60,647 nt of DNA from Pirellulales bacterium (GTDB taxonomy: Bacteria > Planctomycetota > Planctomycetia > Pirellulales > Thermoguttaceae), in NCBI GenBank assembly GCA_016931075.1, contig JAFGFF010000439.1, positions 1-60,647 of the forward strand, written 5' to 3'. The position numbers were made by a program, and so were the translations under genes. Under the pieces are notes generated by a model. The model saw nothing but the letters and a program-made list of their open reading frames with translations. It had not been told where the DNA came from and did not search any database. Positions 18,026 through 28,169 of the stretch are shown here, in pieces. The first letter of the stretch is position 1, and the number at the start of each line of letters is the position of its first letter.

Positions 18026-19570
18026 TTACGTCCAAAAACTCCTATCCAGCATCCGGTAGTTAATCGCCTCGGAAAGATGCTCGGCCTGAATGTCGGGGCT
18101 TGAGGCGAGGTCGGCGATAGTGCGGGCGGTGCGGAGGATCTTGTCGTGGGCGCGGGCGGAGAGGCCCATTTCGTCCATCGAGGAGCGGAGCATCTCGGAA
18201 GACGCGGCGTCCAGGCGGCAGTACTGGCGGGTTTGGCGGTGGGTCATGTCGGCGTTGTGCCGGGCGGCGCCGTTGCGGGATGAGAAACGGGCTGATTGGA
18301 TCGAGCGAGCGGTGACGACCTCCTCGCGCATCGAGGCGCTTGACGTGCCCGGCGGGCCATCGGAAAGATCGCGAAACGGGACGGCCGGGACTTCGATGTG
18401 GATGTCGATCCGGTCCAGCAAGGGGCCGCTGATCTTCGACATGTAGCGCTCGACCTCCGGGATCGTGCAGTGGCACTGACGCCGCGGGTCGCCCCGGTAG
18501 CCGCAAGGGCACGGGTTCAACGCGGCCAGGAGCATGAAGTTGGCCGGGAACGACGTGCTGGCCAACGCCCGGGAGATGGTCACCGAGCCCTCTTCCAGCG
18601 GCTGGCGGAGGACTTCAAGCGTGCGGCGGTTGAACTCGGGCAGCTCGTCGAGGAAAAGGACGCCGTTGTGGGCAAGGCTGATCTCGCCGGGCGAGGGCGT
18701 CGAGCCGCCGCCGACCAGGCCCGCCTCGCTGATCGTGTGGTGCGGCGAGCGATACGGCCGGACGGCTAACAGAGGCTGGCCTGGCTTCAGGCGGCCGACC
18801 GCGCTGTAGATACGGGTCGTTTCGATCGACTCGTCCGGCGTCAGGTCGGGCAGGATGGTCGGCAGCCGCTTGGCCAACATGGTCTTGCCCGAGCCGGGTG
18901 GACCGACCATCAACAGGTTGTGCCCTCCGGCCGCCGCGACGGTCAACGCCCGTTTGGCCATCTCCTGGCCCCGGACGTCGGCGAAATCGGTGTCGTACTG
19001 GCCCAATTGGGCGAACAGGTCGTCGAGCCGCGAGCGGGTTGGGTCGATTTCGATCTGGTTCGTCAGAAAGGCGACCGCCTGGGCCAGGCTGGCGATCGGG
19101 ATGACCTCGATCGCCTCGACCACCGCTGCCTCGGCTGCACTGGCCGACGGCACAAGCAGGCCACGCAGGCCGGCTTCCTTCGCCGCCGTGATGGCCATCG
19201 ACAACGCCCCCTTAGCCGGCCGGGTCGCCCCGTCCAGAGCCAACTCACCGACCACGGCGTAGTCCTCCAGGCCCACCGGATCAATCTGCCCGCTGCCGGC
19301 CAAGATCCCCAGCGTAATCGGCAGGTCGAACGACGCGGCTTGCTTCGGAAGTTCGGCAGGGGCCAAATTTATAACTATCCGCGTCTGAGGGCGGATAAAG
19401 CCCGAGTTGACCATCGCCCGTTCGACACGATGCGTGCTCTCCTTCACCGCAGCCTCGGGCAATCCGACGAGGATTGTCTTAGCCAGTCCTGCGGGCGAGA
19501 CGTCAACCTCGACCTCGACTGGCACCGCCTCGATTCCCACCAACGAAAACGTCTTGAGCTTGGCCAGCAT
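18026..19570 (-). CDS. comM: ComM/YifB-family AAA+ ATPase (Mg-chelatase-like)
   Basis: 514 aa, full length. An N-terminal ChlI-like domain (VEVDVSPAGLAKTILVGLPEAAVKEST) is followed by Walker A GPPGSGKT (223-230), Walker B VLFLDELPE, the family hallmark AALNPCPCGYRGDP and the C-terminal helical lid ending SPDIQAEHLSEAINYRMLDR. ComM is a hexameric helicase that promotes branch migration during natural transformation in gammaproteobacteria. YifB homologues are widespread and the role in planctomycetes is not known. A decayed C-terminal copy exists at 14099. Confidence 0.93.
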   Translation of the reverse strand: MLAKLKTFSLVGIEAVPVEVEVDVSPAGLAKTILVGLPEAAVKESTHRVERAMVNSGFIRPQTRIVINLAPAELPKQAASFDLPITLGILAGSGQIDPVGLEDYAVVGELALDGATRPAKGALSMAITAAKEAGLRGLLVPSASAAEAAVVEAIEVIPIASLAQAVAFLTNQIEIDPTRSRLDDLFAQLGQYDTDFADVRGQEMAKRALTVAAAGGHNLLMVGPPGSGKTMLAKRLPTILPDLTPDESIETTRIYSAVGRLKPGQPLLAVRPYRSPHHTISEAGLVGGGSTPSPGEISLAHNGVLFLDELPEFNRRTLEVLRQPLEEGSVTISRALASTSFPANFMLLAALNPCPCGYRGDPRRQCHCTIPEVERYMSKISGPLLDRIDIHIEVPAVPFRDLSDGPPGTSSASMREEVVTARSIQSARFSSRNGAARHNADMTHRQTRQYCRLDAASSEMLRSSMDEMGLSARAHDKILRTARTIADLASSPDIQAEHLSEAINYRMLDRSFWT

Positions 19571-19979
19571 TGATCGCCCCTGTCGTCCAATACATGTTCA
19601 ACGGTAATCCTGCGCGTCCATGACGCGAAAGACAGCCTGTTTATCCGAAGAGTAAACAGATGCGGTGGCGCGCAGGATCAATCGAGAATCAGTGCAAAAA
19701 AACCCCAGATCGGGACCCGTCAGATGATCGTCAAGATACCCCGTCGACAGGCTGGTGACAAGGGTCTGGTGAAGGGGGGGTGTCGACCTTCGCGGGCGAA
19801 AAACGGAGACCGGACGACGAACGTGGCTCCTTTTTAGGAAACCCTTACGGGTCCTCGACGGCTTCTTTGGGAATTCATGCCAGCCCGGACTTCCAACTGC
19901 CATCAAGGACGGATCATACTTGATGTTACGTCCGTTTCGTTCTTGATCTGTCTTGGGCCAATCGCTAAGAGGGGGAGTG
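19571..19979. other. Intergenic, no gene recognised
   Basis: A 409-bp gap between divergent comM and the glycerophosphodiesterase gene. Two G-runs and one short GGAAACCC/GGGTCC near-palindrome are visible, but no convincing gene or known RNA. Confidence 0.5.
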
Positions 19980-20930
19980 ATGATGTCGAATCAGGGCCAG
20001 CATCCAGTCTCAGGCACCCGTGGGTTGTTCAAGGGCCGCTCGTCGAAAGGTCTTTTCGTTGCCATCGCGTTTCTCTGTTTTCTAACGTTCGCCCAGGCGG
20101 CGTCGGCGGGCATCACTACCGATTGTCCAATCGTCGCACATCGCGGCTTCTCGTACATTGCCCCTGAGAATTCGCTTGCTGCAATTTCAGAGGCAATCAA
20201 GGTCGGAGCGCACGGCGCGGAGTTCGACGTGTATCGGTGCAGCACCGATGAAATCGTCCTGATGCACGACTCGACAGTCAACCGAACCACCGACGGAAGT
20301 GGTACGGTTACCGCACTCCCATGGTCCTATCTCGAAACACTAACCATAATTGACCCGCCCCCTGCTCCTCCGGGCTATGGGATACAGCGGATCCCCCTGA
20401 TGACCGATGTGCTGACCTTGCTGAAGGACTCCGGCACAATCCCCGTTTGCGAGATCAAGCAAGGTGGCATCGCCGCCGATGTGGTTGCGTTGATTGAAGC
20501 CGCCGACATGGTCGACCAGACGGCCGTCATCTCGTTCAACTCCGGTGAAGTCGCAGCCGTCGAAGCACTCAACCCTGACATCGTGACCGGTCTGCTGGTA
20601 AGTTCCATTTCAAGCGGCACGCCAGCCCAGAGGGCTGATGCTGTTGTCGCTATGCTCCAGGCGTGCAACGCTGACGTCATCGACGCCAACTATGGAACGC
20701 TCGACCAGGCCCTTGTGGAGGAGTTGACCGCGCGCAACATTCCAGTTTGGGCATGGACGGTGGACAACCAGTCCAAGATGGAACAACTGTTCGATTGGGG
20801 TGTCGCAAGCATTACCACGAACCGGCCCGACCTGGGTGTGCCCTTGACCGTGCCCGAGCCGAGTCTCCTCGTCCTTCTTTCCGGTGCTTCGATTCTTCTT
20901 CTGGGCCTTGTCCGCTATCGTCAACCCTAG
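19980..20930 (+). CDS. Glycerophosphodiester phosphodiesterase with PEP-CTERM anchor
   Basis: 316 aa from ATG at 19980 (an ATG at 19983 is equally possible; GGGGGAG lies just upstream). Signal segment LFVAIAFLCFLTFAQAASAG. The GDPD TIM-barrel motifs are present: AHRGFSYIAPENSLAA (His, Arg, Glu), EFDVYRCSTDEIVLMHD (metal Glu/Asp and second His) and PVCEIKQGG. The late barrel reads IPVWAWTVDN. The C-terminus VPEPSLLVLLSGASILLLG plus basic end is a PEP-CTERM signal, unusual on an enzyme. It would hydrolyse glycerophosphodiesters outside the cytoplasm. A strong terminator follows. Confidence 0.9.
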   Translation: MMSNQGQHPVSGTRGLFKGRSSKGLFVAIAFLCFLTFAQAASAGITTDCPIVAHRGFSYIAPENSLAAISEAIKVGAHGAEFDVYRCSTDEIVLMHDSTVNRTTDGSGTVTALPWSYLETLTIIDPPPAPPGYGIQRIPLMTDVLTLLKDSGTIPVCEIKQGGIAADVVALIEAADMVDQTAVISFNSGEVAAVEALNPDIVTGLLVSSISSGTPAQRADAVVAMLQACNADVIDANYGTLDQALVEELTARNIPVWAWTVDNQSKMEQLFDWGVASITTNRPDLGVPLTVPEPSLLVLLSGASILLLGLVRYRQP

Positions 20931-20988
20931 TTGGCAGTCAGACACGGGCACCTAGTAGAAACGAACCTTTGTCCAGACCAGAAACGAT

Positions 20989-21034
20989 CGGCCCGCGCCT
21001 CCTTGAAGGAGACGCGGGCCGTTTTGTTGTTTTG
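20989..21034 (+). terminator. Rho-independent terminator between convergent genes
   Basis: CGGCCCGCG pairs with CGCGGGCCG, with a further CTCCT/AGGAG inner stem, followed by TTTTGTTGTTTTG. It ends the glycerophosphodiesterase transcript; read the other way there is no T-tract. Confidence 0.88.
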
Positions 21035-21059
21035 AACAGTATCTTGCTGATCCACCAGT

Positions 21060-21677
21060 CTATTGCCGGCGGCGCAGGAACAGGACTCCCAAAGCGCCCA
21101 TCACCAACAGCACAATCGTGCCTGGCTCGGGGACGCACTGGTGTTCCATCACGCCAGAGAAGCTGACGCCGTTGCTTGATCCCATGGGGTCCAGCACGCG
21201 AATATCGATCGAGACCCACTCAGGGTTGTAGCTGATGATCTCGATAGACTTGTCAATACACATGTTGCCATTCACCTGTCCGGTGAAGACGGTGTATCGC
21301 CCGATGAGCCCACCTGGATCGACCAGCGGTGGTTCATTCGGATTTTCCGGATACTCCATCGTGGTCCAATTGATGGCAATTTCAATAACATCGGATGGAT
21401 ATTCCGAAAACAGGTCCATGTGGAGGTCAATCCACTTCCAACGTTCCGGATTCGGCGGGTCGTTGTAGAACCACTGGTTCCACCAACTGGGTTGGCCGGG
21501 GACCGGATACTCGATGAACCGCCCACCGTCAAATCCGGTACCACTTCCTTCCACAATGTTGCCCGGTAGAACTGTCCCGGTGAAGTCATCATGGCGGATG
21601 ACGCCGGCCAGTGCTGGTCCGCCGACCAGCAGGGCTGCCACTACCCCAATCACCGCTACGCAAAGAAGTCTCTTCAT
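21060..21677 (-). CDS. PEP-CTERM protein of unknown function
   Basis: 205 aa. The signal peptide ends at GGPALA (about residue 24). SD GGGGAG precedes the ATG. The body is rich in Trp, Pro and Asn (PSWWNQWFYNDPPNPERWKW) with beta-strand-like segments and matches no family I recognise. The C-terminus VPEPGTIVLLVMGALGVLF followed by LRRRQ is a PEP-CTERM sorting signal. It is exported and probably exosortase-processed. Confidence 0.83.
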   Translation of the reverse strand: MKRLLCVAVIGVVAALLVGGPALAGVIRHDDFTGTVLPGNIVEGSGTGFDGGRFIEYPVPGQPSWWNQWFYNDPPNPERWKWIDLHMDLFSEYPSDVIEIAINWTTMEYPENPNEPPLVDPGGLIGRYTVFTGQVNGNMCIDKSIEIISYNPEWVSIDIRVLDPMGSSNGVSFSGVMEHQCVPEPGTIVLLVMGALGVLFLRRRQ

Positions 21678-22077
21678 CGTCTCACTCCCCTTGCAAAGAG
21701 GCCCAACTAAGTTGATCCTAACACACCGTATTCCACCGGCCGGTTAGCGCAGCGTCAGCACCGACAGAAGAGATCGCGCGGCACCGTTTGCAAGATCCCC
21801 GCCTAGCCAACGCACGCCACGGTTCGGAAAAGCCTCTCGCCCCGTTCAGGTGACATTGACCCTACTGCTGGCAAAAGCTGCTGTCAAGGAGGTTCTTTGC
21901 GTTTTGGCGAATTTCCGCCCCCCGATCGAGGGTTTAAGGCGGCGCGTGAAGGAGCCTGAAGGGAGTGATCAAGCGATAGCTAGCCATGCGGGAAAGAGTA
22001 AGGCAAGTTGCGAAGGAATCACTCGCCTTTGGCCCCTTTCGGTTCTCTATGGGGCGAGGTGTGTGCCGGAGGCCGAT
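21678..22077. other. Intergenic, no gene recognised
   Basis: A 400-bp gap between two minus-strand genes. It must hold the promoter of the PEP-CTERM gene and the end of the chemoreceptor transcript, but no clear terminator hairpin or promoter was found. Confidence 0.5.
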
Positions 22078-25000
22078 TTAGCCTGCCGTCTTGAATTGAC
22101 CTACTAGCTGCGACAGACTGGTCGCGATGGTTGCCAGTTGGTTGCTGGAGTTCTTGGTGGAGTGAGCGCCCTCGGCGGCCTGTTTGGTCGCTCCGTCGAC
22201 CTGGTCGATACTCAGGCTGATTCCCTGGCAGACTTCGGCCGATTGGGCGATGCCCTGGGCGATGGTCTCGGTCGCCGTGGTGCTTCGCGCGACGTTCTGG
22301 GCGATTTCCTTGGCAGCGACGTTTTGCTGTTCCACCGTTGCAGCGATAGTCCGGGAGACCTCGTCCACCTGTTCGATGACCTTGCTGATGTCGCTCATCG
22401 ACTGGACGGCCTGGCCGGTCGACGCCTGAATGCCTTCGATCCGGACACGGATGTCTTCGGTGGCTTCGGCCGTCTGACGGGCGAGTTGTTTCACTTCATT
22501 GGCCACGACGGCAAATCCACTGCCGGCCTCTCCGGCGCGCGCCGCTTCGATCGTTGCATTCAAGGCCAGGAGGTTGGTCTGCTCGGCGATGTCCTGAATG
22601 GTCTCGATAACTTTGCCTATCGCGGTGGCCGCCTCGCTGAGGTCGCCGATCGTGCCGGTGCTGGTGTGTGCAAGCCGCGCCGCGTCGGCCGCAACCTTCG
22701 ATGCCTGTTCCGCGTTGCTGGCGACCTGGCCGATCGTGATCGTCATCTCTTCGACGGCCGAGGCGACCGATCGTGCGTTTTCCGAGGTCTCTCGGGTGGA
22801 CTGGGCCATGCCATCGATCTTCGTCGCCAACTCCTTGGCCGCGGTGGCGACCGTGGCTGATTCGTCGCTCATGTCCTCGGAACCCTGGGCCATTTCCGAC
22901 GCCGTCGCCGAAAGCGCGTTGGCCGACGTCGATAGCGTGGCCGCGTCGCGGGCAATCTCTTGCACAAGGTTCTGCAGTTTCGAGACGAACGTGTTGAACC
23001 AGCCAGCCAACTCGCCCAATTCGTCTCGTCGAGAATCGTCGAGCCGCTTCGTCAGGTCGCCTTCTCCCTCGGCAATGTCTTTGATCAGCGCGATCGTCTG
23101 GCCGAGCGGTCGCGTGATGGCGGCCGAGGCGATCAGCCCGACAATCAGCGCGAAGACGACAACACCGATGCCCAGGAAGAGTTCCAGTCCCTGCCACCAG
23201 GCCACGGCGTCGCTGGTGGCTTGCAGCGTGGTTTCCGCTTCGGTCTTGACTTGCTGGGCGCTGGCCAGCATGGTCTGTTCCAACTCGGACAGGTATTGCG
23301 AGATCTGGAAGGAAGCCTCGCTCAGGGCCTTTTGGGCGTCGAGACTGCGGTTCTTCGCCTGGAACATTCGTTCGACGATTAAAGCTAACTCCTGCACTTT
23401 CTGTTTGACGGTCCTCGTGGTGCTGGTCTGATTCAATGACCCAAGCGCCGTGTTTGTTCGCTCAATCAGCCCGGCCAACTGACCTTGGAGTTGTTTCACG
23501 ACCGCGGCATCGGTCGCGATCATCGCCTCGCGCACCGTGACGTTAAACCGGTTAGCGAACGCCCTGATTCCCAGGGCCGCCTTGATCGTCGAGATTCCTT
23601 TGCCTGTAATGCCGGAGATCTCCTTGACCTTCTGCGAGTTGTTCGTGCCGCGCAGGGCGGCTTCTTTCTTGATTTGAGTGAATTTATCGTCGACGGCCAT
23701 GGCCGCGTCGAATTCGGCCGCGTCGGCCACTTCGAGCGTCATCTCGTCGATTTTGTTGAGAGACTCGCGAATCGTCTTGGCCGAAACGAGCAGTTCCTTG
23801 TCGGCGAGCGTTTTCTCACGCTGCCGATCCAGCACTTGGCTCTTCGCGCCGATGATCTGGTCGATCAGACCGGACAGCTTCTCGAACGATTTATTGAGTT
23901 TTGTTCGGTTGTCACTCTCGGGCAACTCGGCCAGGCCCTGCGCAGCGCTTTCCAGCAAGGTGGACGCCTGTTTTCGCGTGTAGTCCAGAACAGCCGCGTC
24001 GTCGGCGAAGAGGCACTCGCGCACCAGCGCGCCCAACTCTTGGGCACGTCCTCGAACACCCATCGCGGTCTTGATCGTCGTGATTGCTTTGCTCATCTCG
24101 TTCGAGAGCGTGTCGAGATCGCTGGAGGACACTTCCCGCTTTTCGGTATTAGCTGTACGAATCTGTTCCAGAGCGGTATCAACTGCGACGGTCGAGTCGA
24201 ATTCGGATGTGTCGGCGATTTCGAGGGTCACCTCGTTCAAGTCGCCAAGCGTCTGATTGAGCAGGGCGTTAGTTGCCCGCAGTTTCTCGATGGCATCCTT
24301 TCCTTCTTCTTGGCGAAGGATCAACTCCCTCTTGGCGGTGAGCATTTTCTCGATTGGACTGGGAAGCTGCTCGAAAGCCGCCTGGAGCGACTTGACCGTC
24401 TCGGTCTGGGGTAATTCGCCGAGGGCGGTGCGGACGTTGCCCAACAGGGTTGTGACCGTCTTGCCGGTGTATTCCACGGTTGCCGGATCGTCGGATAGGA
24501 GCGATTCTTTAATTTGGCTATCCAGCGCCTGCGCATGACTGCGTACGGTCAGTGCTGTTTTGACGGTTGAAATCATCTTGCCCGTACCGTCCGAAACGCT
24601 TTGAAGGTCTTTCGAGAGACGATCCTGACTTTGTGACACGGTTTTCTGAACGTCGCTAGAGGAACTCTCGATGGACGACATGGCTTCGGTTTCCGAGAGC
24701 GAAGCGATGCCCTCGGAAGCCGAGGTGATTGCTTGAAGCACGGTAGAGCTGTTTTCCAGCAACGAGTCCAGTTCCTTCGCGGAGTTCAACGCGTCGCGTT
24801 TCTTGGTCAAGAGCGTTTTGACCGACTCTCGCACTGCTTGATTATTCTTGTCGCGCCCCATCTCGCTATTGCAAGCGTTATGGAGGGCCTTTTGGGCCTC
24901 GTTCAGTTCGGCGTCGGTGGTGGCGCCGGTGATCTGAATGGAAAGACCGCGCAGAGCCGCAAAGCAGCGGCTCTGTGCGTCTTGGTTGTCGATCAGCTCG

Positions 25001-25167
25001 CCGATCCCTTCCGTGGTTGTTCGCATGTTGCTTTCAATCGCCCAAAGCGATACGATCCCCGCGGCGGCGGCCCCGGCGGCCAGAAGCGCGCTGGACACGA
25101 AACCCAGCAGAAGTCGTCGTCGCAGACTCAAGGAACGCAACACGTTGAACTTGGCGAGCAGTCTCAT
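22078..25167 (-). CDS. Methyl-accepting chemotaxis protein with three tandem sensor repeats
   Basis: 1029 aa, roughly twice the usual size. TM1 lies at about 18-44, TM2 at about 660-683, HAMP at about 683-735, and the MA signalling domain runs to the C-terminus with the hallmark tip [20 protein letters not shown], then [13 protein letters not shown]. The extracytoplasmic part is helical and contains three diverged copies of one unit of about 140 residues (about 198-336, 361-500, 524-655). Each opens T(V/I)K(T/A)A(L/M)xxR and contains an ExxxxxDxAxV segment and a K/R-rich helix. Such bundles resemble 4-helix ligand domains. It lies just downstream of a LivJ-like binding protein, which may deliver its ligand. 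Confidence 0.9.
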   Translation of the reverse strand: MRLLAKFNVLRSLSLRRRLLLGFVSSALLAAGAAAAGIVSLWAIESNMRTTTEGIGELIDNQDAQSRCFAALRGLSIQITGATTDAELNEAQKALHNACNSEMGRDKNNQAVRESVKTLLTKKRDALNSAKELDSLLENSSTVLQAITSASEGIASLSETEAMSSIESSSSDVQKTVSQSQDRLSKDLQSVSDGTGKMISTVKTALTVRSHAQALDSQIKESLLSDDPATVEYTGKTVTTLLGNVRTALGELPQTETVKSLQAAFEQLPSPIEKMLTAKRELILRQEEGKDAIEKLRATNALLNQTLGDLNEVTLEIADTSEFDSTVAVDTALEQIRTANTEKREVSSSDLDTLSNEMSKAITTIKTAMGVRGRAQELGALVRECLFADDAAVLDYTRKQASTLLESAAQGLAELPESDNRTKLNKSFEKLSGLIDQIIGAKSQVLDRQREKTLADKELLVSAKTIRESLNKIDEMTLEVADAAEFDAAMAVDDKFTQIKKEAALRGTNNSQKVKEISGITGKGISTIKAALGIRAFANRFNVTVREAMIATDAAVVKQLQGQLAGLIERTNTALGSLNQTSTTRTVKQKVQELALIVERMFQAKNRSLDAQKALSEASFQISQYLSELEQTMLASAQQVKTEAETTLQATSDAVAWWQGLELFLGIGVVVFALIVGLIASAAITRPLGQTIALIKDIAEGEGDLTKRLDDSRRDELGELAGWFNTFVSKLQNLVQEIARDAATLSTSANALSATASEMAQGSEDMSDESATVATAAKELATKIDGMAQSTRETSENARSVASAVEEMTITIGQVASNAEQASKVAADAARLAHTSTGTIGDLSEAATAIGKVIETIQDIAEQTNLLALNATIEAARAGEAGSGFAVVANEVKQLARQTAEATEDIRVRIEGIQASTGQAVQSMSDISKVIEQVDEVSRTIAATVEQQNVAAKEIAQNVARSTTATETIAQGIAQSAEVCQGISLSIDQVDGATKQAAEGAHSTKNSSNQLATIATSLSQLVGQFKTAG

Positions 25168-25261
25168 TTCTTCAGCATCCTAAATAGGTACACACATACG
25201 TGAAAGCGCTGGCAAGTCACAAAACACTTGCCGTTGCGGCACTTTCGGTTATGCGGTTTTC

Positions 25262-26404
25262 TTAGAGAGGGGTAATGGCGTCTTCCTTGATGATGGTCAG
25301 GAACACCTCGTCCATGCCTTGGTGATCGTCGGGACCAAACTCGAGGGTCACTCCGCCGAGGTCGAACGCGCCCGTGTTGTCCAACGCGGCGATCAGGCCG
25401 TCGCGCGACGGATCGCCCGTCACTTTCTCCATGGCCTTGCAGAACAGCTTGCCGACCATGTAGCCTTCGAGCGAGACGAAGCCGAGCTTCGCCTTGGGCT
25501 GATAGGTCTTCATCGCATTCTGGTATTGATCCACCAACGAGACCGACTTGTCCCACGGGAAGTGGACGACCTGTGAAATGATGCATCCCTCGCCGTCCTT
25601 GCCCAATGCGTCGCGCAGGGCCTCGGTTCCGACGAACGAGATATTGCAGTAAGTCGTGTCCTTCATGCCGGTCTTCTTGGCCAGCTTGATGAACTCGGCG
25701 CAAGGCTTGTAGGCGCCGACCATGACGATGGCGTCGGGCTTCGCCTTGCGGATCTTTAGCACGGCGCCCTTGACGGCCAGCGTGTTCCGCTCATAGGTGC
25801 CCATGGCGACCAGCTTCATCGAACGCTTGGTCAGCGCTTTCTCAAGCCCTTCGAGCCCGGCCTGGCCATAGCCGTCGTTCTGATAGAAACAAGCGATGTT
25901 CTTCAGGCCCTGCTTGTCGACAAGATACTCGACCAGCTTCTCCATTTCCTGGAAGTAGCTGCCGCGCACGTTGACGACGAACTTGCGATAGGGGTTCCGA
26001 AGGAACTCGGCCCCAGTGAAGGGGCCGAAGAACGGAACGCCCGCCTCCTCGGCGATCGGCACCACGGCCTTGGACGTCGGCGTGCCGACCTCACCGATCA
26101 GGGCAAAGACATGGTCTTTGTCGATGAGTTGACGCACGTTCTCGATGGCCCGATTGGGCTCATAGCCGTCGTCCTTCGTGATCAGCTTGATCTTCCGGCC
26201 GTTGATCCCGCCAGCCGCGTTGGCTTCCTCGAAGCACGCGTTCAACCCGGCCGCCATGCCCGTGCCCAGCGCCTCGGCCGGACCGGTCAACGCACAGGAT
26301 TGACCCAACACGATCTGATCGTTCGTGACGCCGTTTTCGGCAAACACGTTGATCGCCAAGAGCGAGACTACAACAAGTCCTGTCAAGAAAAGTGAAATCC
26401 GCAT
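25262..26404 (-). CDS. Branched-chain amino acid/amide-type ABC substrate-binding protein
   Basis: 380 aa. ATG at 26404 follows GGAGGT 8 nt upstream. Signal peptide LFLTGLVVVSLLAINVFA. The body is a type I periplasmic binding protein (Peripla_BP_6): ITNDQIVLGQSCALTGPAE-like opening, GLNACFEEANAAGGINGR, FALIGEVGTPTSKAVVP, FGPFTGAEFLR. No permease or ATPase genes are nearby; the only partner is the chemoreceptor 94 bp downstream. It may therefore serve sensing as much as transport. The ligand is not deducible. Confidence 0.87.
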   Translation of the reverse strand: MRISLFLTGLVVVSLLAINVFAENGVTNDQIVLGQSCALTGPAEALGTGMAAGLNACFEEANAAGGINGRKIKLITKDDGYEPNRAIENVRQLIDKDHVFALIGEVGTPTSKAVVPIAEEAGVPFFGPFTGAEFLRNPYRKFVVNVRGSYFQEMEKLVEYLVDKQGLKNIACFYQNDGYGQAGLEGLEKALTKRSMKLVAMGTYERNTLAVKGAVLKIRKAKPDAIVMVGAYKPCAEFIKLAKKTGMKDTTYCNISFVGTEALRDALGKDGEGCIISQVVHFPWDKSVSLVDQYQNAMKTYQPKAKLGFVSLEGYMVGKLFCKAMEKVTGDPSRDGLIAALDNTGAFDLGGVTLEFGPDDHQGMDEVFLTIIKEDAITPL

Positions 26405-26745
26405 GATGTAACACCTCCAAAAACTGAACCGAAGTTGTTTTCCAGCCGGGACTTCGCTACCCAACGATGCCCTTTCTAGGTTAGGACACAATTCGGCACG
26501 TAACCTCTTGGCTAGCAATGATTTTCAGCTCGGAGAGACGTTTGGAGGGGCTGTAGCGAGAAAATCGACGTCCGTCGTCGACCTATTCCCTCCAGCTCGA
26601 GATTTGCGCGCCTCAGAAGTAGGGGGCCCGGCACGTCTTAACCATGCAAGATCGCAAGGATACCAGCGACAAAACTCCCTTCTCCAAGCCTCCTGGCCTG
26701 CCCGAATTCGTGCCGATCAGGCAACTGAATGTTCCATCAAGCCGG
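26405..26745. other. Intergenic, no gene recognised
   Basis: Upstream region of the binding-protein gene up to the tRNA promoter. No convincing gene, repeat or RNA seen. Confidence 0.5.
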
Positions 26746-26774
26746 TTGCTCCCCAGCCCCAATTTGGCTACGAT
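26746..26774 (+). promoter_or_regulatory. Sigma-70 promoter of tRNA-Arg
   Basis: TTGCTC at 26746-26751, a 17-bp spacer and TACGAT at 26769-26774, placing the transcription start about 23 nt before the tRNA. Confidence 0.55.
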
Positions 26775-26803
26775 TAATTAGCTGGTGGCTCAATTTGCCC
26801 CAA

Positions 26804-26877
26804 GTCCCCGTGGCACAATTGGATAGCGCGTCGGCCTCCGGAGCCGAAGGTTACAGGTTCGAATCCTGTCGGGGATA
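26804..26877 (+). tRNA. tRNA-Arg (anticodon CCG)
   Basis: The acceptor GTCCCCG pairs with CGGGGAT (one G-U). The D arm GCAC/GCGC has one mismatch. Anticodon stem TCGGC/GCCGA encloses loop CTCCGGA, so the anticodon is CCG. The T arm is CAGG-TTCGAAT-CCTG. No CCA is encoded. The 3' half, from 26833, is repeated at 44175 and 57524, which marks this gene as the attachment site of two islands. Confidence 0.93.
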
Positions 26878-27147
26878 CTTCCTAACTTCTTGCGGCAGAA
26901 GAACATGCGGAAACAGCGGTCTGTGCGTCTTATCATGTTCGTCTAAGAACTGGCACAGAAACTAACTGTAGCGATCCATTTTTTTCTGCCGTATGCAACA
27001 TTTGAGGCTGGCAGTAGCTCTGGCCTCAACTTCTTTCACCAGAAGACCTTCCGTCGTCCTCGGTACTGCACCTCGTGTTCAACAAGAACACGGATTCCAT
27101 AGAGCTTCGGCCCCAGGTGCCAATGGTCGCAGTTTCTGAGTGGCCTG
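26878..27147. repeat. Left-end module of island 1
   Basis: Begins right after the tRNA with CTAACTTCTTG and matches the sequence after the second tRNA fragment (44220-44479) over its whole length, by eye about three quarters identical (shared blocks AGAAGAACATGCGGAAACAG, TGGCACAGAAACT, TCCATAGAGCTTCGGCC). No gene is evident in it. The similarity stops where the yggS fragment begins. Confidence 0.78.
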
Positions 27148-27340
27148 TGGCCGTTGATCCAAGAGCTTTGGATATGGCCTCGTCTTCTTGAACATAGTTT
27201 TGTCCGATGTCCGTGGGACCCGCGTTGATGGCCTCAGCGATTTCTTTTGCCGTTATCGTCTTGCCTGCCAGAACGATAGTCACGTCATCGGGAATCTCTT
27301 CGCGGAGTTTGCGATAGCTATCTGCTATATTCATATTCAC
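27148..27340 (-). pseudogene. Truncated yggS-like fragment (PLP homeostasis protein, N-terminus)
   Basis: The minus strand starts ADSYRKLREEI, then DDVTIVLAGKTITAKE and AGPTDIGQNYVQE, matching the N-terminal about 60 residues of YggS/PLPBP, including the region of its cofactor lysine (GKT). After SKALGS the frame runs into the left-end module and loses similarity, so about three quarters of the gene is missing. An open frame continues to 27026 but is not meaningful. Confidence 0.72.
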
Positions 27341-27345
27341 CCTCT

Positions 27346-28011
27346 CTACCGCGAATCCGGCACCGCTGGGCGGAATAGCATTGTCACGAACCCGGCGCTG
27401 TGGTCCTTGCCTTGGCGCGGGGGCTCGACTTGAATCGTTTGTTCATCCGGGCTGCTGAAGAGTGTTGAAACCGCACGATCAAGTTGCAGCCCCGAGCTGC
27501 CAGCAAGGCCTTCAGTTTCCTCCAGCGTAAAGAACCTCGCCTTGGAGTAAAACAAGTGTCCAGCTTTCCCCATTGCCGTATAGAACTTTTCCCAAGGACT
27601 GTCGGCTGGGACAAGTCCAAACACCACTCCGCCTTGACGACGAGTGACGCGCGCCGCCTCGCGTACAAGCTCCCCGGGGTCGTCGGCGAAGCAAAGGGTT
27701 GCAATCAGAAAGGTGCCCCCGAATTCCCCGGCATTGAAGGGCAATGATTGACCCGTTGCCTGAAGCGTTCGAACTCCACGCTGTTTAGCATACTGAAGTG
27801 CCCGCGATGCCGGGTCAATGCCCACATCAATCGCGAGAGCATGGGCGAACCGCCCGGTCCCAACACCGACTTCGAGCCAAGGACGCGGCAGATCATGGCA
27901 TAGCTGGCGAAGACAAAGCAACTCCGACGCGAAGACTCGCTTTCCGCGATCGGAGTCAAACCATGCGTCATAGCGCGCTGCCTCGCGCTGAAATAACTCA
28001 CTTCCACTCAG
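27346..28011 (-). CDS. Class I SAM-dependent methyltransferase
   Basis: About 221 aa if it starts at CTG 28011 (GAGGAG 8 nt upstream); a TTG at 27921 would remove conserved residues. The N-terminal REAARYDAWFDSDRGKRVF is typical of small Methyltransf_11 proteins. Then come WLEVGVGTGRFA (motif I), GIDPASRALQYAKQRG and FLIATLCFADDP. The C-terminal region (ARFFTLEETEGL) follows the UbiE/COQ5-like pattern. Substrate unknown. The absence of an ATG start could mean slight decay. Confidence 0.75.
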   Translation of the reverse strand: MSGSELFQREAARYDAWFDSDRGKRVFASELLCLRQLCHDLPRPWLEVGVGTGRFAHALAIDVGIDPASRALQYAKQRGVRTLQATGQSLPFNAGEFGGTFLIATLCFADDPGELVREAARVTRRQGGVVFGLVPADSPWEKFYTAMGKAGHLFYSKARFFTLEETEGLAGSSGLQLDRAVSTLFSSPDEQTIQVEPPRQGKDHSAGFVTMLFRPAVPDSR

Positions 28012-28169
28012 AGCAATGTCTCCTCTACATGTATCCGTTCAAGTCTCTGGGCAACGTGGCGGAAAAGGTGCCTGGCCGGTAACGACGGCAACAGATACGG
28101 CCATCCACAGATCGACGATGTATCTCATAGACGGTAAAGGAACGGTGTCATAACCCAAGCCGGTGGGTA

